The notes under the pieces are model-generated. The model was not told where the DNA came from, made no database searches, and saw only the letters and a program-made list of their open reading frames with translations. Positions 48,334-56,695 of a DNA stretch of 64,000 bases are shown in pieces. Origin of the DNA: JADHLK01 sp038131695 (GTDB lineage: Bacteria > Pseudomonadota > Alphaproteobacteria > Puniceispirillales > Puniceispirillaceae); contig JAYPQA010000028.1 in assembly GCA_038131695.1 (NCBI GenBank), positions 47,477 through 111,476 on the forward strand, read 5' to 3'. The position numbers and the translations under genes are program-made. Numbering within the stretch: the stretch's first letter is position 1; the number at the start of each line of letters is the position of its first letter.

Positions 48334-48723
48334 GTGCGCGCATTATTCATTGCATTTCCCCTCTTATTGATAGCTCATTTTTCCAATAGCCTTGCAGCCT
48401 CTTTATATGAAACTGTGTATTCCGACTGCGTTCAGAGTTTTGGAACAATCAATAATTCAATTGTTTTTCAATGTTCTGAAAAAGCCATAGAAATGGCTGA
48501 AGAGGATATGCAGATTAAAATTCAAAGATTGAGGGACACCCGGCTTGCAAAGGATTTTAGGGCTTTTTTGGAGGCCCAGCGAAATTGGAGAAATTATTCA
48601 TCAATACAATGTGATTTACAGACTGAATATGTTGGCAGTCCGATGTTCAAATATTGTCCGATGATGATGCTGATTGACAGGCATAAAGAGCTGGATATTT
48701 TATTGGAAAGTCTTATTCCCTGA
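48334..48723 (+). CDS. Secreted LprI/DUF1311-like protein
   Basis: Small exported protein of 129 residues starting at a GTG behind AGGAG. The signal peptide (RALFIAFPLLLIAHFSNSLAA) ends at about residue 22. The mature part has four Cys (YSDCVQ, FQCSEK, IQCDLQ, KYCPMM), suited to two disulfides. The FLEAQRNWRNYSSIQCD pattern is typical of the lysozyme-inhibitor LprI / DUF1311 family. It may be a periplasmic lysozyme inhibitor, but many family members are uncharacterised. Its lower GC than the genes before it marks the beginning of the AT-rich part. Confidence 0.75.
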   Translation: MRALFIAFPLLLIAHFSNSLAASLYETVYSDCVQSFGTINNSIVFQCSEKAIEMAEEDMQIKIQRLRDTRLAKDFRAFLEAQRNWRNYSSIQCDLQTEYVGSPMFKYCPMMMLIDRHKELDILLESLIP

Positions 48724-48741
48724 TAAGGGTTCTCTCCCTTC

Positions 48742-48773
48742 CTTTGGTCTTCAGGCGGTCTTTGGTCTTCAGG
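48742..48773. repeat. Direct repeat of 14 bp with 18-bp period
   Basis: CTTTGGTCTTCAGG at 48742-48755 recurs at 48760-48773, just after the LprI-like gene. The following 180 bases are AT-rich and contain the perfect palindrome GTGTCATGACAC at 48910-48921 ahead of the integrase remnant. Confidence 0.7.
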
Positions 48774-48957
48774 TTTCGCCATGATCTGAGGGGGCAAATG
48801 GTGCCGGCAGAGTGCACTGAATAATTATTTCACAAAGTTTCATGATGTTTCAAAATCATAAAAAATATGTTATATTACAATAGCATGTAATGTTTAATTG
48901 TTTCACCTAGTGTCATGACACCTCAGGCAAAAAAGTGGAAAAATAGGTGGATAAATA

Positions 48958-49254
48958 ATGGGGGCAAGATATCAACTTTCTCAAGCATTCATAAAATCAT
49001 GCAGCCCGGGTAAATATAATGATCGCGCAGGTCTTTGGCTTCATAAAAGGGCAGGGATAGAAGCACGACCTCACGGTTTCAGATTCACCCTCAGAACATG
49101 GATAGCAGAAACACAAAATGTAAGCCTTGAAGTGGCTGAAACGGTTCTTGCACATCGCCCAGCATCAAAAGTGGTCAGGGCTTATGAGCGGACCGACTTT
49201 CTCGATCAGCGAAGAGAAATCATAGGGAAATGGGCAGCATATTTGCTCGGTTAG
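48958..49254 (+). pseudogene. Tyrosine integrase with large in-frame internal deletion (left copy)
   Basis: A 98-residue frame made of the two ends of one integrase. Residues 1-31 (YQLSQAFIKSCSPGKYNDRAGLWLHKR) match the start of DUF4102-type alphaproteobacterial integrases. From residue 32 on it is the C-terminal catalytic part: ARPHGFRFTLRTW with the Arg of the HxxR box, VLAHRP and the Tyr region VRAYERTDFLDQRR. The ~300 residues in between are missing. The joint lies in AAAAGGGCAGGG, where the N-terminal coding sequence and the C-terminal part resemble each other. A good ribosome site precedes ATG 48958, so the mini-protein could be made but cannot be an active recombinase. The last 220 bases repeat at 59508-59727. 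Confidence 0.85.
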
Positions 49255-49264
49255 GTAAATATTT
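49045..49264 (+). repeat. Direct repeat DR-left (220 bp), integrase 3' end
   Basis: Matches 59508-59727 base for base except six transitions (all A/G or C/T), two of them within 11 bases of the left edge where the deletion joint lies. The copies are 10,463 bases apart in the same orientation and bracket the catabolic cluster. Confidence 0.95.
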
Positions 49265-49277
49265 TCACTAGCGTGCC

Positions 49278-49304
49278 CAGGTTTAAATCCTGCCCCCGCA
49301 ACCA
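49278..49304 (+). other. Attachment-site remnant: 3' end of initiator tRNA (fMet)
   Basis: The 27 bases read as a T arm and acceptor end: CAGG, loop TTTAAAT, CCTG, then CCCCCGCAACCA including the encoded CCA. This is the 3' end of bacterial fMet tRNA, with one change in the T loop (TTC to TTT). No other part of a tRNA lies upstream. Tyrosine integrases of this class insert into tRNA 3' ends and leave such a copy. It lies 24 bases past the integrase remnant. A T run at 49362-49371 after a weak GGTGG hairpin may be the old tRNA terminator. Confidence 0.8.
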
Positions 49305-49386
49305 AGACATCGATTGTCATACACCCTGACCACCCAACCCGCCCTCCCTCCAGATGGTGGCTTTTTTTTTTGCTGGGATACAGAGC

Positions 49387-50277
49387 CTAAACTTTATTGG
49401 GTGGGCCTGCCTGCCTACTATGATGCACTTTTTCGAATAGGGTCAGGCGCAATGAGGCAGCATCTTTTATTTCCTGTCCGGTAAAAATGCGAAACGCATC
49501 CACGCCCTGCCAGAAGAACAGATCAAAGCCCGATATAAATTCTGCCTGTCTGGCTGTCGCCAGTTTTTTGAAACTGGTTTCAACAGGTTGGTAGACCGCA
49601 TCAAAAGCCCAGTCAAAATATGCGGGGAAGGCGCTCTGGGAAAGGGGTAGTGAATCATAGCCATACATGCCCGCCGGGCTGCAATTCACAATGCCATTTA
49701 CCTTCTCTGGCAGGTCTCCGGTAATCTTTCCGGTAATTTTCCCGGTAATCTTCCGGGCAATATCATGTTTCTGTCTATTCAACGCATCGCTCAATTGACA
49801 GGCGCGTTCCGGATTTTTGTCGAATAGCCAGATTTTGCTCACGCCCAGCTCTAACAAAGCGAAGGCTACGGAGCGTCCAACACCGCCCGCACCAATGAGC
49901 AACACATTTCCAGCAGGCTGGCTGCCTCGGATATTTTGATAGCTTTTCAGAAAGCCGGTAAAGTCGGTATTGAAGCCAGACAAGTTGTCACCGTCAAAGC
50001 AGATCGTGTTAAACGCGCCAAGCTTTTTGGTATGTTGCTCGGCAGTTTGAGCGTGTTGAAAGGCCTCTTCCTTATAAGGAAGTGTGACATTGACACCGCG
50101 CAGCCCAGCATTTTGGGCATAGTTCAGCGCAGCGGTAAAATCCATGCCTCTTGTCTTAGGAATGATGAGTTCATAGCTCAGCTCAATATTATGTTGCTGG
50201 GCAGCTATCACATGAAATGCCGGAGCGCTTGATGACAGAATATTATCGCCAATCAAACCTAATTTTATCTTTTTCAT
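49387..50277 (-). CDS. Shikimate/quinate dehydrogenase (AroE family, NAD type)
   Basis: Oxidoreductase of 296 residues. Catalytic Lys is in VNVTLPYKEEAF, Asp in FNTDFTGF, with GAFNTI before it. The cofactor loop is GAGGVGRSVAFAL. After strand 2 it has WLFDKNPERACQL: an Asp at this place favours NAD and the DxxxxRAxxL pattern is that of catabolic quinate/shikimate dehydrogenases, whereas biosynthetic AroE has an Arg/Thr NADP motif. I chose ATG 50277 (MKKIKLGLIGDN). Three in-frame 12-bp repeats add KITGKITGKITG to a loop. Neighbours (GntR, TRAP, dehydratase-like gene) support a catabolic role. Confidence 0.85.
   Translation of the reverse strand: MKKIKLGLIGDNILSSSAPAFHVIAAQQHNIELSYELIIPKTRGMDFTAALNYAQNAGLRGVNVTLPYKEEAFQHAQTAEQHTKKLGAFNTICFDGDNLSGFNTDFTGFLKSYQNIRGSQPAGNVLLIGAGGVGRSVAFALLELGVSKIWLFDKNPERACQLSDALNRQKHDIARKITGKITGKITGDLPEKVNGIVNCSPAGMYGYDSLPLSQSAFPAYFDWAFDAVYQPVETSFKKLATARQAEFISGFDLFFWQGVDAFRIFTGQEIKDAASLRLTLFEKVHHSRQAGPPNKV
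49718..49753. repeat. 12-bp in-frame tandem repeat inside the aroE-like gene
   Basis: CCGGTAATCTTT, CCGGTAATTTTC and CCGGTAATCTTC on the plus strand encode KITG three times on the minus strand. Confidence 0.88.
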
Positions 50278-50406
50278 TGCTGTTAAATTCTGGATAAAAA
50301 ATCTGGAACCCTCAGAATACTTTTCCTTTTCGGCAGCCAAAGCGCCTCGCCTGTCCAGCCTTGATATGCTAGCTGAGGCAGGGCGTTGCTTGTTTCTGCC
50401 TTGGTT

Positions 50407-51093
50407 TTACATCGCATCCAATGTATGGATGAGGCCATTATGGATATGCTGTTCGAGATGATGGGCAGCCTTGTCAGCATCGCGCGCTAAAGCGGCATCA
50501 AATATAGCCTTATGCTCTTCAGCGGCCGTCGCCCCCCGATAGGTCAGGACAAGCATCTGATATCGGAGATACTTGCCAAACAAAACAGCATGCAACGCCA
50601 GAAGATTATGCGAATTACAGGCCCGGAGCAGGGCCAGATGAAATTCCCAGTCATAACGCTTCCAGGTCTCTTTTTCCGTGTCATGGCCAGCCAGCATCTG
50701 TTTTTCCATGCGATGCAGCTTGTGATGCGCGGCAACCAGATCGCCCTCCCAGTCTGTATCTCCATTATTTACTGACTGGTGCAAGGCATGACATTCAAGC
50801 AGAATTCTGAGATTGGCGATTTCAGTTAAATCTTCTTTGGAAACTTGCGTGACAAAAAACCCGCGTTGTTCTTCGGCCAGAACAAAGCCGTCACTCGCCA
50901 ACCTGTTTAATGTTTCCCGCAAGGTAGAGACACTTGCAGAATAGTCTTCTTTCAGCGCCTCAAGCTTCAGCTTTGCTCCCGGGGCAAGCTTTCCGAAAAT
51001 GATATCATGCTTGATTTTCTCATAGGTCGAATGCCCAATGGTGTTTTGCGCGCCCTGCTGCAGGAACCCCAACTTACTGTGATCTTTGTGCAT
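50407..51093 (-). CDS. GntR family regulator (FadR/FCD type)
   Basis: Transcription factor of about 228 residues. The N-terminal winged helix covers HSTYEKIKHDIIFGKLAPGAKL to STLRETLNRLASDGFVLAEEQRGFFV. The C-terminal FCD helical domain has the metal/ligand residues typical of the family, including the D-x-x-x-H pattern in YDWEFHLALL and His residues in HKAIFDAAL and HLEQHIHNGLIH. FCD regulators usually sense organic acids. ATG 51093 has GGAAGG ahead; starts at 51114 and 51156 are possible. It lies divergent from the first Gfo/Idh/MocA gene and probably controls this cluster. Confidence 0.87.
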   Translation of the reverse strand: MHKDHSKLGFLQQGAQNTIGHSTYEKIKHDIIFGKLAPGAKLKLEALKEDYSASVSTLRETLNRLASDGFVLAEEQRGFFVTQVSKEDLTEIANLRILLECHALHQSVNNGDTDWEGDLVAAHHKLHRMEKQMLAGHDTEKETWKRYDWEFHLALLRACNSHNLLALHAVLFGKYLRYQMLVLTYRGATAAEEHKAIFDAALARDADKAAHHLEQHIHNGLIHTLDAM

Positions 51094-51293
51094 TTTTCTG
51101 GGCCCTTCCGACATATCAGAAAAAAACAGAGCTAACGAAATATAGCCGAATTCCATTTAAACACAAATAAACTAAATTTTCATTGATTTTTAAAAATATA
51201 TGATATTTAATTTTTTATATGATGTTGAGACCTGCCAAATTTTTTGATATCTCCCAGCTTGTCTGACAAGCCAGCGCCAGCGGGCAGTGAGAG
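51094..51293. promoter_or_regulatory. Divergent AT-rich control region between gntR and the MocA gene
   Basis: About 51157-51235 is strongly AT-rich and contains TATATGAT twice, near 51198 and 51218, as a direct repeat. This is the most likely place for divergent promoters and the GntR operator. I cannot assign a specific palindrome. Confidence 0.4.
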
Positions 51294-52511
51294 ATGGCTA
51301 TAGGGAAGGCGACGCAGGGGTCTATGAAGAAGCATATCTTTGACAAGAACTCTGCCCAGAAGCAAAGCACTTTGTCGGACAAGACAGCCCCCATTCGTCT
51401 GGCCATTGCTGGCTTTGGACTTGTCGGGCGACGACATGCTGAAGCTATGGGCCATGTGGAGGGAGCGAGATTATGTGCGGTGGTTGACCCTGATGGGCAA
51501 GCGCGGTCTGAGGCCTCACAATTATCTGTTCCCTGCTATCCTGCATTGGGAGATGTGATAGAGGCAGAACAGCCTGACGGAATTGTTCTGGCAACACCAA
51601 CCCCTCTTCATGTAGAGCAAGCCCTTCAGTGTATCGATGCAGGGATACCGGTTCTGGTTGAGAAACCTCTGGCAGACGATCTGCAGGGTGCCCAAGAGCT
51701 TGTTGAGCGCGCCGAGTCCAAATCTGTTGCGCTGATGGTCGGGCATCACCGCAGATTTAATCCGCTCATCCAACAGGCGCATGCCCAGATACAGCAGGGT
51801 CGTATTGGAGACATTCGGGCCGTTCACGCAACATGCTGGTTCTATAAGCCGGATAATTATTTTAGTTCCGCGCCGTGGCGCACTCGTCTAGGCGCCGGGC
51901 CGGTTTCTGTGAATTTGGTTCATGATATTGATCTTATCAGGCATCTATGTGGTGAAATAACCGAAATTCAGGCCCGGTCATCGCCCTCTCGCCGGGGATA
52001 TGAAAATGAGGATGTCGCAGTTGCCCTGCTTCAATTTGCGGGTGGGGCTTTGGGGACGGTGACTGTTTCTGACAGTATTGTTGCCCCCTGGAGTTGGGAA
52101 TTCACTTCTCGGGAACATCCTTTTTACCCCTTTACAGCTCAGAGCAGCTATCAGATTGGCGGCAGCCACGGTGCATTGTCTGTGCCGGATTTGTCTTTGT
52201 GGACACATGACAGTGATCCAGACTGGTGGACGGCGATGTCAGCTGAACAAATTTCTTTTGAGATGTCAGACCCGCTCATCAATCAGATAAACCATTTTGT
52301 CGATGTCATTCATGGCAGGACATCTCCCCTTGTTTCCGGGCGCGAAGGCTTGCGCACCCTTGCCGTTATCGATGCAATCCAGATTGCCGCGAGAACGGGC
52401 CAAAAGGTCCAACTTGATAACAGGTTTGGCTCTGAGAAGTTGGCAGAAATTACCCGTGATTCTGATCCTACAGAATCCAACAAGCCTGAGAAAACCAAAC
52501 TGGCGTTATGA
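51294..52511 (+). CDS. Gfo/Idh/MocA family oxidoreductase (1)
   Basis: NAD(P)-dependent dehydrogenase of 405 residues. The Rossmann loop is AIAGFGLVGRRHAEAM, the EKPL motif with catalytic Lys is VLVEKPLADD, and the substrate-side His is in LVHDIDLIRHLCGE. The C-terminal alpha/beta domain follows. Family members oxidise sugars, inositols and related cyclitols. ATG 51294 opens the frame; ATG 51324 (MKKHIFDK) has a better site, AGGGG, and may be the true start. It stands 31 bases before the TRAP binding protein. Confidence 0.88.
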   Translation: MAIGKATQGSMKKHIFDKNSAQKQSTLSDKTAPIRLAIAGFGLVGRRHAEAMGHVEGARLCAVVDPDGQARSEASQLSVPCYPALGDVIEAEQPDGIVLATPTPLHVEQALQCIDAGIPVLVEKPLADDLQGAQELVERAESKSVALMVGHHRRFNPLIQQAHAQIQQGRIGDIRAVHATCWFYKPDNYFSSAPWRTRLGAGPVSVNLVHDIDLIRHLCGEITEIQARSSPSRRGYENEDVAVALLQFAGGALGTVTVSDSIVAPWSWEFTSREHPFYPFTAQSSYQIGGSHGALSVPDLSLWTHDSDPDWWTAMSAEQISFEMSDPLINQINHFVDVIHGRTSPLVSGREGLRTLAVIDAIQIAARTGQKVQLDNRFGSEKLAEITRDSDPTESNKPEKTKLAL

Positions 52512-52542
52512 AAACGCCAATCATCAACCTAGGAGGAACAAG

Positions 52543-53550
52543 ATGATAAATAAATTTAACCGTCGCACGCTGATGTCAGCTGTTGTCGCTGCGGGCCTGC
52601 TTGCATCAGGGTCAACAGCCAGTGTTGCCGCAGACATGACCTTTACCCTTGCTACATCCGGCTCTGAAACAGATCAGCGCTCGGTGGCCATGGCTCAGGT
52701 TTTTGCCCCTATGGTCGCAGGATTTGCTGAATATAAGCCGGGCTATAACGGGTCTTTGTTTGCACAAGGCACTGAGTTGGAAGCAATCAGCCGGGGTAAT
52801 TTGACCATGTCAATCGCCTCAGCTCAGGAGCTTGCACAGTTTTTTCCTGAATTCTCAATCTTTGCAACAGGTTATGTGCATCAGGATGCAGCCCATCAGG
52901 TGCGGGTCTTTAATGACCCGCTGATGGATCCCTTCAAAAAGAAAGTTGAGGATGAGCTTGGAGTGAAGCTGCTGTCAGTGATGTATCTTGGCCGTCGCCA
53001 TGTAAATCTGCGGTTTTCCCGTGATGAGAAGAATGTGATGACCCCTGCGGATTTGGCTGGTGTCAATTTGCGGATGCCAGGCACAGATGCATGGCAATTC
53101 CTGGGCAAGGCTTTGGGCGCAGCGCCAACACCGATGGCCTTTTCAGAGGTCTATACAGCCCTAGCGTCAGGAGCTGTTGATGGTCAGGACAACCCCCTGC
53201 CAACCGTAGTCGATGCCAAATTCTATGAGGTGACAAAACAGATTGCCCTGACCTCGCATCTGGTCGATCTGAACTATATCGCGTTCTCCAAAAAAACCTG
53301 GGACAGCCTGACTCCAGATCAACAGCTGACAGTCCAGCGTGCGGCTGATGCGGCTGCGGCCTTCGGTCGGCTGAAGCAGTTGGACAAAGAAAATAATTTG
53401 GCTGACTTTATCCGCAGTAAGGGGGTAGAAATATATACCCCAGACCTCAATGCGTTTCGCACGCAGGTTCAAGGTCAATATGTAGGCAGTGAATTTGCTG
53501 CCAGCTGGCCTGAGGGTGTGCTTGAAAAAATCAACGCTCTGGGTAACTAA
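52543..53550 (+). CDS. dctP: TRAP transporter substrate-binding protein DctP (second system)
   Basis: Periplasmic binding protein of 335 residues with a signal peptide (MINKFNRRTLMSAVVAAGLL, cleavage near SVAADM, residue 28). The conserved core is NLRMPGTDAWQFLGKALGAAP and VYTALASGAVDGQDNPLPT. AGGAGG precedes ATG 52543. It differs clearly from the first DctP at 37.8 kb and is closer to the common C4-dicarboxylate/sugar-acid group. With AroE-like and dehydratase-like genes nearby, shikimate, quinate or a related acid is a reasonable ligand guess. Confidence 0.92.
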   Translation: MINKFNRRTLMSAVVAAGLLASGSTASVAADMTFTLATSGSETDQRSVAMAQVFAPMVAGFAEYKPGYNGSLFAQGTELEAISRGNLTMSIASAQELAQFFPEFSIFATGYVHQDAAHQVRVFNDPLMDPFKKKVEDELGVKLLSVMYLGRRHVNLRFSRDEKNVMTPADLAGVNLRMPGTDAWQFLGKALGAAPTPMAFSEVYTALASGAVDGQDNPLPTVVDAKFYEVTKQIALTSHLVDLNYIAFSKKTWDSLTPDQQLTVQRAADAAAAFGRLKQLDKENNLADFIRSKGVEIYTPDLNAFRTQVQGQYVGSEFAASWPEGVLEKINALGN

Positions 53551-53580
53551 AAACTCGATAAGCAGGCGCGGGAATATTCC

Positions 53581-54189
53581 ATGGTTGAGGTGATCTCCAA
53601 AAGAATTTCCCGCGCCGCTGAATTCATAGCTGCCATTGCTTTGATGGCGATTTTCATTATCTTTATTTTACAGATTTTCACCCGTTATGCGGCAAAAATA
53701 GCTTGGATAATGCCGGTTTCTGTTCTGGCCGACTGGATGGCAAATCTGGAGCCTATCGGCTGGACTGTCAATTTGATTTCCCTTATGTGGGTTTGGCTAA
53801 TTTTCTTTGGCTGTGCCTTTTTTGTGCGTGTCCATGATCATGTGGCATTTGATATTTTCTTTCAGGCTGCCAGCCCCGGCCGCAGGCGCGTGATGGCACT
53901 GCTTTCAGCGGCTCTCATTATAGGCACAATGGCTTATTCTTTTGGGCCAACCTGGGATGCTATTTTTACAAGTCGCCTGATGGAGTTGAAAAAAATTCAG
54001 ACTCTCAGAATTCCTTTCACCGGAGATAAAATTGCGATTAAATGGCTTTTTGCCTCCTATATTTTGCTGATGATAGTCGCTTCAATGCGTTATACTTGGC
54101 GCATATATACCCTCATCCGATCTGGTTTAACAAAAAACGAGGATCAGGCCAGAGCTCCATCTAACCTGCCGGATGTTGGAAACAGCTAA
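53581..54189 (+). CDS. dctQ: TRAP transporter small membrane subunit DctQ (second system)
   Basis: Membrane protein of 202 residues with four main hydrophobic segments (about 16-36, 60-80, 97-120 and 153-170). The WVWLIFFGCAFFVRVHDHV stretch is the conserved DctQ region. The stop overlaps the dctM start by one base. Spacing to dctP is 30 bases. Confidence 0.9.
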   Translation: MVEVISKRISRAAEFIAAIALMAIFIIFILQIFTRYAAKIAWIMPVSVLADWMANLEPIGWTVNLISLMWVWLIFFGCAFFVRVHDHVAFDIFFQAASPGRRRVMALLSAALIIGTMAYSFGPTWDAIFTSRLMELKKIQTLRIPFTGDKIAIKWLFASYILLMIVASMRYTWRIYTLIRSGLTKNEDQARAPSNLPDVGNS

Positions 54190-55477
54190 TGAGTCTGGAA
54201 CTTTTTCTTGGTCTTTTGGTTCTGTTTGGGGCCGCAGCGATAGGCACGCCGGTTGCCTTTTCCATTTTGGCAGGCGTTGTCGTCTATTTGGGGGTTGCTG
54301 GCCAGGATCTGGCGATCGCTGGCGAAACCATGGTGCAGCGTCTTTTTGATGGCTTTTTGCTTCTGGCAGTCCCGTTATTCATTGTGTCCGCCAATATCAT
54401 GAATGCGGGAACTATTTCTGACCGGCTGCTGAGTTTCTGTGTTGCGCTTGTGGGGCGTTTCCGGGGAGGGCTGGGTCATGTGAATGTGGTGGCCAGTCTG
54501 ATTTTCTCTGGCATGTCCGGCTCGGCTGTCGCAGATGCTGCCGGGATCGGCAAGGTTATTATCGATATGATGGTAAAAAGCGGGCATTACACGCGTGGCT
54601 ATGCAGCGGCCATTACCGCGGCAACCGCAACCATCGGCCCGATTATCCCGCCTTCTATTCCCATGGTGCTTTATGCATTGGTGTCAAATACCTCAATTGG
54701 CAGCTTGTTCCTGGCCGGGATTGTGCCTGGTCTGACCATGGGGGCGGTGCTGATGGCCATGAATGGGTGGATATCGCATCGCCGTAATTTTTGGTCAGGA
54801 AGCAGCAGTCCTTCAGAGAACTGCCTGTTGTAACGCTGCGGGCAACACCGGCATTGCTGATGCCCGTTATCCTTCTGACTGGTATTTATTCTGGTGTCAC
54901 AACGCCGACCGAGGCAGCAGCCGTAGCCGCTCTATATGCGTTGATAGTTGCAGCAGGGTTGTATCGTAGCCTGAAAATCAAAACGCTGTATGAAGTCTTT
55001 GCCGAAAGCGCCCGGTCTGCGGCTTCGGTTGGGCTTGTCATCGGTGCCTCGATGATTCTGACCTACATTGTTATTCAGGAGAATATACCACAATCCATTA
55101 CGGCCTTGCTTTCCGGCATGGATATCAGCCCGCTTATCTTTTTGCTGACGGTCAATATTCTGGTTCTGCTATTGGGCTGTGTATTGGATGCAACTGTGAT
55201 CATTCTGGTCATCGTGCCATTATTTATCCCGACCTGCTCGGCTCTTGGAATTGATTTGGTTCACTTTGGTGTCTTGGTCGTGGTGAATTCCATGATTGGT
55301 CTGATAACGCCTCCATATGGGATTTTACTATTTGTTATCAGTGCGATTACCAAAATTCCCTTGCGTGAAATCATCGCCGAAATTTGGGCATTTCTGGCTG
55401 TGCTGATAGCCGCGCTGCTATTGATGATCCTGTTCCCAGATATCGTGTTATGGCTTCCAAATATGATGGGATATTAG
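54189..55477 (+). CDS. dctM: TRAP transporter large membrane subunit DctM (second system), frame-broken
   Basis: Permease of 429 residues when corrected. Conserved parts: FSGMSGSAVADAAGIGKV, TATIGPIIPPSIPMVLYAL, TGIYSGVTTPTEAAAVAALY and the C-terminal MIGLITPPYGILLFV. The frame shifts at 54788-54793 in a run of five T. A sixth T gives HRRNFLVRKQQSFRELP, the natural cytoplasmic loop. As written the gene is split into a 214-residue and a 228-residue frame. A TRAP permease cannot work in this split form, so the break is likely an error or the system is dead. Confidence 0.9.
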
Positions 55478-55478
55478 A

Positions 55479-56684
55479 ATGCTGAGGTCAGATCAGGCTG
55501 CCGATAATGATGCCGATTGTAAGAGGCACTCAGACAAGCCCATGACAGTCGGGCTCATTGGCACAGGCAGAATCAGCGATATCTATCTGCAGAATTGTAG
55601 CCATTTTGACGCGATAGATATTGTTGCTTGTGGCAGTTTGAATCTTCAGGAAAGCAAGGAAAAGGCAGCTAAATTTGGCATCGGGAAGGTCGCGAGGCCG
55701 GATGATATTATTTCTGATCCTTCCATTGACTGTATTTTGAATCTGACAATCCCGGCGGCGCATGCTGAGATAAGTCTGGCCGCCTTGAACGCAGGCAAAC
55801 ATATCTATTCAGAAAAACCCTTTGCCACCACCTTAAAAGATGCACAGTCTATTGTAGATTTGGCCAGAAAAAAGGGTCTATTGGTCGGCAGTGCGCCCGA
55901 TACTTTTCTGGGTGGGCGATGGCAGACTGTCCGCAAGCTTATTGATGAGGGAGTTATCGGAACGCCTATTGGCTGTAATGCGCATGTGGGCACGCACGGC
56001 GTAGAGCGCCATCATCCTAATCCTGATTTTTATTATAAAGCCGGAGGAGGCCCTTTGCTTGATCTGGGCCCCTATTATCTGACGGCTATGGTGTTCCTGA
56101 TGGGCCCGGTGAGGCGCGTGAGCGGGATGGCTAACCGGTCTTTTCTCAGCCGCCAAATTGAAAATGGTCCCCGCTCTGGCGAAAAGATTGCGGTTGAGGT
56201 TGATACTCATTCTGTTTCTATTTTCCAATTTCAGTCTGGCGCGATTGGCAATATGACCATGAGCTTTGACATCTGGGATAGCGAAACACCACGGTTTGAG
56301 ATTTATGGGACAGAGGGCACAATCTGTATTCCTGACCCTGACCCTGTTCATGGCGCTAATAATTTTGATGGGCCTGTTTGGTATCGCACTCGTAAAACCA
56401 GCCGCTGGGAATACCAGCCTCGCCCGGATGATCGGCCGGCTGATTGGCTGGTTGCTGAAAATAGCCATGGTTTCAACCAAAATAGCAGGGGGTTGGGCTT
56501 GTTAGACCTCGCCTTTGCAGCCAAAGAAGGGCGGGATGTGCGGGCAAGTGGTGAGTTGGCCCATCATGTGCTTGAGATAATGCTGGGCATTGAAAGGGCT
56601 GCCGATATGGGCCGATTTGTTGATATTAAGAGCCGCTGCCCGGTTCTTGCGCCGCTTCCTGAGATATTTCCCCCTCATAGCTAG
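55479..56684 (+). CDS. Gfo/Idh/MocA family oxidoreductase (2)
   Basis: Dehydrogenase of up to 401 residues. The nucleotide loop is VGLIGTGRISDIYLQN, the EKP motif is IYSEKPFATTL, and the glycine-rich GGGPLLDLGPYYLTAMVFLMG is the substrate-side region. It lies one base after dctM. The first 21 residues precede the usual family start, so ATG 55542 (MTVGLIGTG) could be the real one. It is clearly different from copies 1 and 3, so the cluster uses three distinct enzymes of this family. Confidence 0.87.
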   Translation: MLRSDQAADNDADCKRHSDKPMTVGLIGTGRISDIYLQNCSHFDAIDIVACGSLNLQESKEKAAKFGIGKVARPDDIISDPSIDCILNLTIPAAHAEISLAALNAGKHIYSEKPFATTLKDAQSIVDLARKKGLLVGSAPDTFLGGRWQTVRKLIDEGVIGTPIGCNAHVGTHGVERHHPNPDFYYKAGGGPLLDLGPYYLTAMVFLMGPVRRVSGMANRSFLSRQIENGPRSGEKIAVEVDTHSVSIFQFQSGAIGNMTMSFDIWDSETPRFEIYGTEGTICIPDPDPVHGANNFDGPVWYRTRKTSRWEYQPRPDDRPADWLVAENSHGFNQNSRGLGLLDLAFAAKEGRDVRASGELAHHVLEIMLGIERAADMGRFVDIKSRCPVLAPLPEIFPPHS

Positions 56685-56695
56685 GTAACTTTTCT

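Noticed and set aside
48910..48921. Palindrome GTGTCATGACAC as a promoter operator or att core
   Set aside because: Only a single copy and no adjacent promoter or matching site near the right integrase fragment; not enough to assign a role.
48914..49012. Short frame starting ATG 48914 (MTPQAKKWKNR) as a gene
   Set aside because: It ends after 32 codons, overlaps the integrase start in another frame, and has no recognisable motif.
49329..49371. Strong terminator after the tRNA remnant
   Set aside because: The T run is good, but the stem is only five base pairs with a 21-base loop, so I mention it without a separate feature.
40752..55477. Programmed ribosomal frameshifting in the racemase and dctM genes
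   Set aside because: The shift sites lack slippery heptamers with downstream structure, differ from gene to gene, and need both +1 and -1 changes. Homopolymer error explains them better.
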